Assembly (NCBI GenBank): GCA_964619775.1
Contig: CAZUFB010000037.1
Location: 1-19,532, forward strand
Direction: 5' to 3'
Length of the DNA stretch: 19,532 nt
DNA from: CAZUFB01 sp964619775
GTDB lineage: Bacteria; Actinomycetota; Coriobacteriia; Coriobacteriales; UMGS124
Shown: positions 13,892-19,532 of the stretch, in pieces
Layout of the letters: each line of letters begins with the position of its first letter
How positions within the stretch are numbered: position 1 is the stretch's first letter
Translations under genes and position numbers: made by a program
Notes under the pieces: generated by a model
Database searches by the model: none
The model's input: the letters and a program-made list of their open reading frames with translations, nothing else
What the model was told of the DNA's origin: nothing

Positions 13892-15270
13892 GCCAGCAGC
13901 CCTCCCAGCTCGCCTGCGACGGCACCCACCAGGTCGGCCTCCCCGACCGTGCGCACGCCCGCCTGCCTGCAGAACGCCCGCGCGTCGCCCACCAGGTCGG
14001 CCAAAGGGCGCAGCACGAAGGCGCGCTCCCCCATGAGCGGGTGGGGCAGCGCCAGGCGCGCACCCGCGTGGCGCTCGCCTTCCATCCACAGCAGGTCGAG
14101 GTCGAGCGTGCGCGGGCCGTTGGCCACCGTGCGCACGCGCCCGAACGCCGCCTCCACGCCGAGCAGGGCCTCGAGCAGGGCCAGGGGGTGCAGCGCGGTC
14201 CGGACCTCGAGCACGGCGTTGGCAAAGGGGGGCTGCCCGTCGAGGTAGGCGGGCTCGCTTTCGTAGACGCGGCTGCCGGCCGCGACGCGCGTCAGGGGAA
14301 GCTCCCCCACCGCCCGCGCGGCGGCCTGCAGGGTCGCGAGGCGGCCGCCCGCCTCGGAACCGAGGTTGGACCCCAGCGCCACGTACGCGCGGCGCACCGG
14401 GGCCGTGCCCGTACACGCCTCGTAGGCGCGCAGGGCCTCGGCCGTCGCCGCCACCGCGTGGGCGCGCACAACCCGCACCCCGCCGCCCACGGCCGCCAGG
14501 GCCACCCCCACGGAGGCGGCGTCGCGCGCGGCGGCGGGGTTTGCGCCCGCGACCGCGCCCACGAAGCGCTTGCGCGACACCGCGCACATCAGCGGCCGGC
14601 CCAAGGCCGCCAAGCGCGCCGTCGCCCGCTGCACCGCGACGTCCTGCGCCGCCGTGGTACCGAAGCCGGGACCCGGGTCCACGCAGACGCACGCCGGGTC
14701 GACGCCCGCCTCCTCAAGCGCGCGCATACGCCCCCGCAGGTAGCGCTCGACATGGGCGACGTAGGCGCCCGGGTCGGCAGGCGCCTGCGCAGCCGAGGCG
14801 GCCGCACCGCCAGCCAGCGCCCCAGGGGCGGCGTGCACCGCCACGCACCCGCAGCCCGTGCGGGCGGCCAGCGCCGCCATCGCGGGGTCCTCGAAGCCCG
14901 ACACGTCGTTGACGGCGCGCGCGCCCGCCGCAAGGGCCTCCTCGGCCACCTGCGCGCGGCGCGTATCCACCGACACGAGCGCGCCGGCGGCGGCCAGCGC
15001 GCGCACGACCGGAACCACGCGGGCAGACTCCTCGGCGGGGTCCACCGGGACGAAGCCCGGCCGGGTCGACTCGCCGCCCACGTCGAGGACGTCGGCCCCC
15101 TCGTCAAGCAGCCGCATGCCCCAGGCGACCGCCGCCTCGACCGTCGCGTGCTCACCCCCGTCGCTGAACGAGTCGGGCGTGGCGTTCACCACCCCCACGA
15201 TGCGCGCGCGGCCTAGGTCGAGCTCGACGTCTCCGCAGCGCCACACGGCCGTGCGGGCGCCGGCCGTCAC
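13888..15270 (-). CDS. Fused dihydropteroate synthase - hydroxymethylpterin pyrophosphokinase (FolP-FolK)
   Basis: Two consecutive folate steps are in one 460-aa chain. Residues about 10-285 are DHPS: IVGVVNATPDSFSDGG (24-39), GADVLDVGGESTRPG (58-72), VDTRRAQVAEEAL, NDVSGF, CVDPGPGFGTT and SRKRFVGAV. Residues about 293-460 are HPPK: AYVALGSNLGSE, YESEPAY, FANAVLEV, and GPRTLDLDLLW with the Mg-binding Asp390/Asp392. The order DHPS-HPPK is the reverse of the fungal/plant HPPK-DHPS fusion. The segment 141-168 (GCVAVHAAPGALAGG and onwards) keeps the His of the usual MHM-G region but is Ala-rich and altered. The start is GTG at 15270, which overlaps the folE stop by 4 nt (GTGA); the 13 upstream codons lie inside folE. 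It has the same 4-nt overlap with birA downstream. Confidence 0.93.
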   Translation of the reverse strand: MTAGARTAVWRCGDVELDLGRARIVGVVNATPDSFSDGGEHATVEAAVAWGMRLLDEGADVLDVGGESTRPGFVPVDPAEESARVVPVVRALAAAGALVSVDTRRAQVAEEALAAGARAVNDVSGFEDPAMAALAARTGCGCVAVHAAPGALAGGAAASAAQAPADPGAYVAHVERYLRGRMRALEEAGVDPACVCVDPGPGFGTTAAQDVAVQRATARLAALGRPLMCAVSRKRFVGAVAGANPAAARDAASVGVALAAVGGGVRVVRAHAVAATAEALRAYEACTGTAPVRRAYVALGSNLGSEAGGRLATLQAAARAVGELPLTRVAAGSRVYESEPAYLDGQPPFANAVLEVRTALHPLALLEALLGVEAAFGRVRTVANGPRTLDLDLLWMEGERHAGARLALPHPLMGERAFVLRPLADLVGDARAFCRQAGVRTVGEADLVGAVAGELGGLLA

Positions 15271-15836
15271 CGCACGCCTCCGGCCATCAGGGCGAGCGTG
15301 CGCTCGCACAGCGCGGCGTCAGCCTCGAACGCGCCGCGCGCGGCGACGGTGACCGTGCGGGCGCCGGGCTTGGACGCCCCGCGCATCGACATGCACATGT
15401 GCTCCGCCTCCACCTTCACGAGCACGCCGCGCGGCGCGAGGTTCCCCGCCACGGCGTCGGCCACCTGCGCGGTGAGGCGCTCCTGCAGCTGCAGGCGGCG
15501 TGCGTACAGGTCGACGCAGCGCGCAAGCTTGCTGATGCCGCAGACCTTGCCGTCGGCGCCGGGCAGGTACGCCACGTGGGCCACCCCGAAAAACGGCAGC
15601 AGGTGGTGCTCGCACAGCGAGAAGAACGGGATGTCGCGCACCAGCACGGCGTCGCGCCCGTCGGCCTCAAAGGTCACCTCGAAGAGCGCGGCGGGGTCGC
15701 CCCCCATGCCCGCGCACAGCTCCTCGAACGCGCGCGCCACACGGGCCGGCGTGTCGGCGAGACCCTCGCGGCGCGCGTCCTCGCCGATGCCCTCCAAGAT
15801 GAGCCGCACGCCCTGTTCGATCTTCCCGTGGTCCAA
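15267..15836 (-). CDS. folE: GTP cyclohydrolase I (FolE)
   Basis: FolE converts GTP to 7,8-dihydroneopterin triphosphate, the first step of folate synthesis. The 189-aa product carries the zinc ligands Cys75 and His78 (FSLCEHHLLPF) and Cys148 (EAEHMCMSMRG), plus GISKLARCVDLYARRLQLQERLT and the substrate-loop STRP-like region ASKPGARTVT. Length is normal. The start is TTG at 15836: AAGGAGG lies 4-5 nt before it and the product then begins LDHGKIEQGVRLIL, the usual short N-terminus. The open frame to 15935 would pass through the promoter. It is first gene of the folE-folPK-birA run, driven by the extended -10 at 15904-15912. Confidence 0.95.
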   Translation of the reverse strand: MDHGKIEQGVRLILEGIGEDARREGLADTPARVARAFEELCAGMGGDPAALFEVTFEADGRDAVLVRDIPFFSLCEHHLLPFFGVAHVAYLPGADGKVCGISKLARCVDLYARRLQLQERLTAQVADAVAGNLAPRGVLVKVEAEHMCMSMRGASKPGARTVTVAARGAFEADAALCERTLALMAGGVR

Positions 15837-15903
15837 CGCTCCTCCTTCGACGCCGGACGCGCGTCTGCACGGCGGCGGCGCGCCCCTACCCGTGGCCGCA
15901 GCA

Positions 15904-15912
15904 TTGTACCAG
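15904..15912 (-). promoter_or_regulatory. Extended -10 promoter of folE-folPK-birA
   Basis: TGGTACAAT on the minus strand (15912-15904) lies about 70 nt upstream of the folE start. No -35 match is seen (GGCGGC at the right distance), which suits an extended -10 promoter. It is identical to the PAP promoter element. Confidence 0.55.
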
Positions 15913-16033
15913 CCCCGCCGCCCCGCCGCCCGCATGACCCTCAGATACGTGTGCGTCCCGTGGCGGCGGCATGTCCACGGTGCAAGACCCTATGCAGACA
16001 GGCCAAAAGCGTGCGTGGAAAACCCGCGTGGGC

Positions 16034-16039
16034 TATCAT
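16034..16039 (+). promoter_or_regulatory. Candidate -10 of exoA
   Basis: TATCAT matches TATAAT at 5 of 6 positions, but no -35 resembling TTGACA lies 16-18 nt upstream. It would start transcription near 16046, just before the leader hairpin. The assignment is tentative. Confidence 0.35.
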
Positions 16040-16059
16040 GGCCCCGACAGTTCGAAAGG

Positions 16060-16105
16060 GGCGCCCCGCCTTGCCCGCGCATCGGGCCCGGCAGGCGGGG
16101 GCGCC
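16060..16105 (+). repeat. Long hairpin in the exoA leader
   Basis: GGCGCCCCGCCT (16060-16071) pairs with AGGCGGGGGCGCC (16093-16105). The stem is 12 bp with one bulged base, and the 21-nt loop can pair further (GCCCG/CGGGC). It ends 10 nt before the exoA Shine-Dalgarno (GAAAGGA). No T-tract is present, so it is a leader structure rather than a terminator. Confidence 0.55.
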
Positions 16106-16127
16106 CGTCCGCCGCGAAAGGACAGGC

Positions 16128-16916
16128 ATGCCATCCCCCGCGCCCGCGCACCCGCTGCGCATGGTCAGCTGGAACGTCAACGGCCTGCGCGCCGTGCTCA
16201 AGAAGGGCTTCCTCGACATCTTCGAGGGCTTCGACGCCGACATAGTCGCGCTGCAAGAGACCAAGCTCCAGGATGCCGACCGCGCCAAGCTCGAGCTCGA
16301 CCTGCCCGGCTACCACCAGGTGTGGAACTACGCCGAAAAGAAGGGCTACTCGGGCACCGCGGTCTTCAGCCGCGAGGAGCCCCGCAGCGTGCGCTACGGC
16401 TTTGGGGAGGACCCTGACGACGAGGGCCGCGTCTGCGCGCTCGAGTTCGACTCCTTCTGGTTCGTGAACGTCTACACCCCCAACGCCCAGCGTGAGCTCA
16501 CCCGCCTCGACTTCCGCATGGCCTGGGACGACGCCTACCGCACCTTCGTGTGCGGCCTGGCTGCCAGCAAGCCGGTCGTGACCTGCGGCGACTTCAACGT
16601 CGCCCACAACGAGATCGACCTCAAGAACCCCGGGCCCAACCGCGGCAACGCCGGCTTCACCGACGAGGAGCGCGCCAAGTTCACCGCCCTGCTCGACGCC
16701 GGCTTCATCGACACGTTCCGCCACCTGCACCCCGACGAGACGGGCGCCTACAGCTGGTGGAGCTATATGTTCAACGCCCGCAAGAACAACGCCGGGTGGC
16801 GCATCGACTACTTCCTCGTGAGCGACTCCGTCGCCGACCGCGTCGCCGAGGCCCGCATCCTCTCCGACGTCTACGGCAGCGACCACTGCCCCGTCGAGCT
16901 CACCATCGACCTTTAG
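16128..16916 (+). CDS. exoA: Exodeoxyribonuclease III / AP endonuclease (ExoA/Xth family)
   Basis: This base-excision-repair enzyme cuts the DNA backbone at abasic sites and trims 3' ends. The 262-aa product shows, in order: MVSWNVNGLRA (active-site Asn18), LQETK (metal-binding Glu44), GYSGTAVFSR, NVYTPNAQ, GDFNVAHNEIDLKNPGPNRG, AGFTDEER, WRIDYFLVS and YGSDHCPVEL (catalytic His253). This is the ExoA type typical of Gram-positives, of normal length. ATG at 16128 has AAAGGA upstream; the longer open frame crosses the divergent folE promoter. The cysteine desulfidase gene follows after 31 nt, so the two are probably cotranscribed. Confidence 0.95.
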   Translation: MPSPAPAHPLRMVSWNVNGLRAVLKKGFLDIFEGFDADIVALQETKLQDADRAKLELDLPGYHQVWNYAEKKGYSGTAVFSREEPRSVRYGFGEDPDDEGRVCALEFDSFWFVNVYTPNAQRELTRLDFRMAWDDAYRTFVCGLAASKPVVTCGDFNVAHNEIDLKNPGPNRGNAGFTDEERAKFTALLDAGFIDTFRHLHPDETGAYSWWSYMFNARKNNAGWRIDYFLVSDSVADRVAEARILSDVYGSDHCPVELTIDL

Positions 16917-16947
16917 CCCTTCGCCCCGACCGAAAGGAGCGCCCTCC

Positions 16948-18297
16948 ATGCCGCTCGACCCCGACACCTGCCGCACCTACGTCCGCCTGCTGCACCAGGA
17001 GCTGGTCTGCGCCCTGGGCTGCACCGAGCCCATCGCGCTCGCCTACAGCGCGGCCCTGGCGGGAGCCGCGCTCGGCGAGCCCGTCGAGCACCTCCACGTG
17101 ACCTGCAGCGGCAACATCATCAAGAACGTCAAGAGCGTGTCGGTGCCCAACGCCGGGGGGATGAAGGGCGTGGAGACGGCCTGCGTGCTCGGCCTGACGG
17201 GCGGCGACCACACCCGCCGGCTCGAGGTGCTCGAGACCGTGACGCACGACGACGTGGAACGGACGCGCCGGCTCATCGCCGAGGGCTTCTGCGAGGTCGA
17301 GCTCGCCCGCGACGTGCCCAACCTCTTCATCGTGACCACGGCGCGCGGAGGCGGCCACGAGGCGAGCGTCACCGTGCGCGACCGCCACACCAACGTCGTC
17401 GAGATTCGCCGCGACGGCGAACCCGTGACCGACGGCCCCCTGGCCGACTACCTGGCCCCGCAGCACGCCCCCGCCTGCGAAGGCGCCTCGGACGGCCCCG
17501 ACGCCGACGCCAAGGTCGACTCCTCGACGCTCACGATGGCCGGCATCTGCGCCTTCGCCCGCGAGGTCGACCTCGACGACGTGCGCGACGTGCTCGACCG
17601 CCAGATCGAGTGCAACTGCGCCATCTCGCAGGAGGGCCTCTCGGGCCACTGGGGCAGCGAGATCGGCCGAACCATCATGGCCTCGCACCCCGTGGACGTC
17701 GTGACCCGCATGCGTGCCCGCGCCGCCGCCGGCAGCGACGCGCGCATGGGGGGCTGCTCGCTGCCCGTGGTCATCAACTCGGGATCGGGCAACCAGGGCA
17801 TGACCGTCTCGCTGCCCGTCATCGAGTACGCCGAGACCGTCCACGCCGACCACGACTCCCTGCTGCGCGCGCTGTGCATCTCGAACCTCACGGCCCTGCA
17901 CCTCAAGCACTACATCGGCAGCCTGTCGGCCTTCTGCGGCGTGGTGTGCGCGGCCGCCGGCGCGGGGGCCGCGGTTACCTACCTGGCCGGCGGCTCAGAG
18001 GAACAGATCGGCTCGACCGTGGTGAACACCCTGGCCAACGTGGGCGGCATCATGTGCGACGGCGCCAAGGCGAGCTGCGCGGCCAAGATCGCGAGCTCGG
18101 TGGACGCCGCGATGCTCGGCCACACGATGGCGATGCTCGGCGAGGACTTCTGCGCGGGGGACGGCCTGGTGCAGGACACCGTGGAGGCGACCATCATGTC
18201 GATGGGCTACGTGGGCCGCGTGGGCATGCGCGACACCGACGTCGAGATCCTGAACATCATGATCGGCAAGACGTGCCTGGAGGAGATGGGCTGCTAG
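16948..18297 (+). CDS. cyuA: L-cysteine desulfidase (CyuA / UPF0597 family)
   Basis: Members of this family split L-cysteine into pyruvate, ammonia and sulfide with an oxygen-sensitive 4Fe-4S cluster. The 449-aa product has the N-terminal motif ALGCTEPIALAY (Cys25), SGNIIKNVKSVSVPN, the serine-dehydratase-alpha-like INSGSGNQGMTVSLPV (about 277-291) and three C-terminal cysteines: Cys330, Cys370 (GIMCDGAK) and Cys377. From memory, the Methanocaldococcus enzyme has Cys25, 282, 322 and 329; the spacings 40 and 7 are the same here, so the active-site set looks complete. ATG at 16948 follows AAAGGAG. It lies 31 nt after exoA and is closed by the large terminator downstream. It probably supports anaerobic cysteine use as carbon, nitrogen and sulfide source. 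E. coli YhaM is the close functional relative. Confidence 0.93.
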   Translation: MPLDPDTCRTYVRLLHQELVCALGCTEPIALAYSAALAGAALGEPVEHLHVTCSGNIIKNVKSVSVPNAGGMKGVETACVLGLTGGDHTRRLEVLETVTHDDVERTRRLIAEGFCEVELARDVPNLFIVTTARGGGHEASVTVRDRHTNVVEIRRDGEPVTDGPLADYLAPQHAPACEGASDGPDADAKVDSSTLTMAGICAFAREVDLDDVRDVLDRQIECNCAISQEGLSGHWGSEIGRTIMASHPVDVVTRMRARAAAGSDARMGGCSLPVVINSGSGNQGMTVSLPVIEYAETVHADHDSLLRALCISNLTALHLKHYIGSLSAFCGVVCAAAGAGAAVTYLAGGSEEQIGSTVVNTLANVGGIMCDGAKASCAAKIASSVDAAMLGHTMAMLGEDFCAGDGLVQDTVEATIMSMGYVGRVGMRDTDVEILNIMIGKTCLEEMGC

Positions 18298-18333
18298 CGG
18301 CCGGGCTTCCCGCATCGGTTTGTCTGCCGGAGG

Positions 18334-18420
18334 GCCGCCCTTCCACCCCGTGCTCAGACAGTCCTCGCCGCCCCGACGGGGCAGCTGCGGAACTGCGCCG
18401 GGGCGGAAGGGCGGCTTTTT
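18334..18420 (+). terminator. Large structured intrinsic terminator after cyuA
   Basis: A 17-position stem (18334-18350 with 18399-18415) has a single A.C mismatch and is followed at once by T5 (18416-18420). The 48-nt apical part contains its own hairpin, GCCCC-GAC-GGGGC (18370-18382), and possibly GCAG/CTGC, giving a multibranched fold. The T-tract makes it a terminator; the size is unusual. Confidence 0.85.
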
Positions 18421-18631
18421 GCGTGCACAGGCGGCGGGGCGGCCGGGCGCAGGTGCGCCCATGGTCCTTGCAGGGCACGCAGGCTTGCGGGCGACGGGAA
18501 AGGGTAGGAGGCGGGGCGGCTCCGGGGTGGTCAATCGGGCGGCGAGTGCGTGGTTGGGGGGAAGTTGCGGTCATGCGCCCCGTCAAATAATCGTTCCTCA
18601 TTGCGCCGAACCCACTGGACTGCAGATATCG
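18421..18631. other. Non-coding interval between the cyuA terminator and the ygbA promoter
   Basis: I see no credible gene on either strand. The interval holds a perfect inverted repeat, GGGCGCA-GG-TGCGCCC (18445-18460), and an A/T-rich patch near 18584-18592 (GTCAAATAAT). A TTGCGG lies 15 nt before AATAAT there, a poorly spaced plus-strand promoter candidate. The rest is G-rich sequence without a recognised motif. Confidence 0.5.
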
Positions 18632-18637
18632 TACAAT
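18632..18637 (+). promoter_or_regulatory. Candidate -10 of the YgbA-family gene
   Basis: TACAAT matches the -10 consensus at 5 of 6 positions, but no -35 is found at normal spacing. A short inverted repeat, CGTCT-N7-AGACG (18643-18659), lies over the predicted start, and T6 occurs at 18668-18673. The leader would be about 140 nt. Regulation by a dedicated factor is plausible but not shown. Confidence 0.4.
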
Positions 18638-18785
18638 CTCGCCGTCTGTAAGAAAGACGTGGGAAACTTTTTTGGAACGGACGCACGACGGCATCGGCGG
18701 CAGGCGGCGAACCCGACCCGGCATGGCACAGAGCCCGAAGGCGACATCGGGCGTTGGAAGGCCCTCGGCGCAAGGGAGGAACAGG

Positions 18786-19259
18786 ATGGCTGAGCAGGGG
18801 CGTGCCACGGCACGCTACAACCAGGTTGCGAAGAAGACCCTCGAGAAGGCCCTGGGGCGGGCGCACGACCCCGAGGTCGCACGCGACATGGAGACGCTCG
18901 GCGGCATGGTGCAAATCTGGTGCGCCGACCACCACGCCGACCGCGAACGCTCCCCGTACGACGGCTTCGGCATGCAGTGCGGAGCCTACCGCCCCAAACG
19001 AGTGCCGAACCTCTGCCCCGAGTGCGCCGCCCATGTGGAATACGGCGAGCTGCGGCGTTGCCTGTGCCCTCACGACCCCAAGCCCTCGTGCCGGGTGTGC
19101 GAGATCCACTGCTACAAACCCGACGAGGCCGCCTGGCAGCGCCAGGTCATGGCCTACGCCGGCCCTCGCGCGATGTTCCGCGGCATGTTCTTCGACGCGC
19201 TGCGCCACCTGAAAAGCGAGACGGGATCGCGCAGAAGGAAGAGCAGCAAAGAAAGGTAA
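18786..19259 (+). CDS. YgbA-family protein (nitrous oxide-stimulated promoter family)
   Basis: The 157-aa cytoplasmic product has the Cys-rich core of this family: NLCPECAAHVEYGELRRCLC (76-94), PKPSCRVCEIHCYKP (98-112), then RQVMAYAGPRAM (119-130). Cysteines 77, 80, 92, 102, 105 and 109 form the conserved set. C46, C65 and C94 are additional. In E. coli, ygbA belongs to the NsrR regulon and aids recovery from nitric oxide; the biochemical activity is not known to me. The clustered Cys/His residues suggest metal or Fe-S binding. ATG at 18786 has GGAGG 7 nt upstream; the longer frame from 18672 crosses the leader. The C-terminus is strongly basic (SRRRKSSKER). It is monocistronic, with no NsrR-like gene in view. 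Confidence 0.88.
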   Translation: MAEQGRATARYNQVAKKTLEKALGRAHDPEVARDMETLGGMVQIWCADHHADRERSPYDGFGMQCGAYRPKRVPNLCPECAAHVEYGELRRCLCPHDPKPSCRVCEIHCYKPDEAAWQRQVMAYAGPRAMFRGMFFDALRHLKSETGSRRRKSSKER

Positions 19260-19321
19260 GGCTGGGTAAAGCCCCTGCGAATCGATGCGGGCGAGCCTGA
19301 GGGACCGACCGCCCAAACCAG

Positions 19322-19375
19322 GCTTCCGCCCCAGGGCAAGACCCCGGGGCGGAAGCAACGACAAACAGCCTTTTT
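19322..19375. terminator. Shared terminator between ygbA-like and LPXTG genes
   Basis: A perfect 11-bp stem, GCTTCCGCCCC (19322-19332) with GGGGCGGAAGC (19346-19356), has a 13-nt loop. It lies between two convergent genes. T5 on the plus strand comes only 15 nt later (19371-19375), and on the minus strand the stem is followed by CTGGTTTGGG, so neither tail is ideal. The position supports bidirectional termination. Confidence 0.6.
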
Positions 19376-19382
19376 GCTCCGT

Positions 19383-19532
19383 CTAGCCGCGAACGCCCCT
19401 TGCACGGCGCAGCAGTGCAAGAATCCCGGCTCCCACAGCCGCGAGACCACCTGCGAGCAGGCCGAGGGCCCCGGCCGGGCTGGATTCGTCGCCTGTCTTG
19501 GGAAGCTGGCCCGACCCCTGCGAGGACTGGTT
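19383..19532 (-). CDS. C-terminal sorting signal of an LPXTG cell-wall-anchored protein, partial
   Basis: Only the last 49 residues are in the window; the gene continues past the right edge. The fragment has a complete sortase signal: LPKTGD, then a hydrophobic helix (SPAGALGLLAGGLAAVGAGILALL) and a basic tail (RRARGVRG) before TAG at 19383. A class A-type sortase would cleave between Thr and Gly and attach the protein to peptidoglycan. The residues before LPKTG (NQSSQGSGQ) are a Ser/Gly/Gln spacer. The function of the exposed domain cannot be seen. The frame reaches the window end without a stop. Confidence 0.9.
   Translation of the reverse strand, partial: NQSSQGSGQLPKTGDESSPAGALGLLAGGLAAVGAGILALLRRARGVRG

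Noticed and set aside
12306..14225. A 639-codon minus-strand frame over bioY and birA in another register
   Set aside because: It is an Arg/Ala/Gly-rich shadow of bioY, birA and folPK; the real genes have family motifs, Shine-Dalgarno sites and stop-start overlaps.
13043..15216. Long plus-strand frames over birA and folPK
   Set aside because: They are antisense shadows, without motifs and with skewed Arg/His/Gly content.
16040..16061. LexA-like box near GACAGTTCGAAAGG upstream of exoA
   Set aside because: Only one GTTCG half-site is present; the partner half at the required spacing is missing.
18257..18808. A 183-codon minus-strand frame across the cyuA terminator and the ygbA leader
   Set aside because: It runs through a strong plus-strand terminator hairpin, has no Shine-Dalgarno of note and its translation is low-complexity.
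19260..19320. Possible riboswitch-like sequence after ygbA
   Set aside because: I could not match a conserved core (cobalamin, glycine, c-di-GMP or SAM) and there is no downstream gene on that strand; only a short 5-bp stem is seen.

Overview
The window is high-GC, densely packed bacterial DNA. Shine-Dalgarno sequences are strong (AAGGAGG type), and GTG and TTG starts are common. The gene content is conserved housekeeping genes, a cytochrome c maturation cluster of the Cys-type CcmE variant, an L,D-transpeptidase and a sortase-anchored protein ending in LPKTGD. I infer an anaerobic Actinomycetota of class Coriobacteriia, probably an Eggerthella relative. That placement rests on gene content and style, not on a search.

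Layout, left to right. (1) 1-938, minus: a good -35/-10 promoter, a short structured leader, then rplM (L13) and rpsI (S9, cut by the window edge). (2) 994-2455, minus: an unrecognised 100-aa protein with its own terminator and a palindrome of FNR/CRP-type geometry in its promoter region, then a secreted SurA-N-like protein. (3) 2660-4486, plus: tRNA-Glu(UUC) with promoter and terminator, then a membrane-anchored L,D-transpeptidase. (4) 4621-6297, minus: a two-domain PPK2-family polyphosphate:AMP phosphotransferase. (5) 6505-12237, minus: the order of transcription is ccmE-ccmF-ccmA-ccmB-ccmC-ccmD. The cluster has no ccmG, ccmH or ccmI. Its CcmE carries CxxxY in place of the heme-binding histidine and appears to hold a second, ligand-less OB domain. 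(6) 12317-15912, minus: folE-folPK-birA overlap by 4 nt at each junction, with bioY 114 nt further on. Together they serve folate synthesis, biotin uptake and biotin attachment. (7) 16034-18420, plus: exoA and a cysteine desulfidase (CyuA/UPF0597), closed by a large structured terminator. (8) 18421-19532: a non-coding stretch, a YgbA-family nitric-oxide-stress protein (+), and the C-terminus of an LPXTG protein (-).

The genes fit an anaerobe that makes c-type cytochromes for respiration, degrades cysteine to pyruvate, ammonia and sulfide, and copes with nitrosative stress. There is no CRISPR array, phage, transposon or obvious defence system. The most interesting item is the ccm cluster: the two-OB-domain CcmE, the absence of apocytochrome-handling genes, and unexplained palindromes and hairpins in its intercistronic gaps. 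Several gene starts were moved inward from the longest reading frame on Shine-Dalgarno evidence; each case is noted in its entry.
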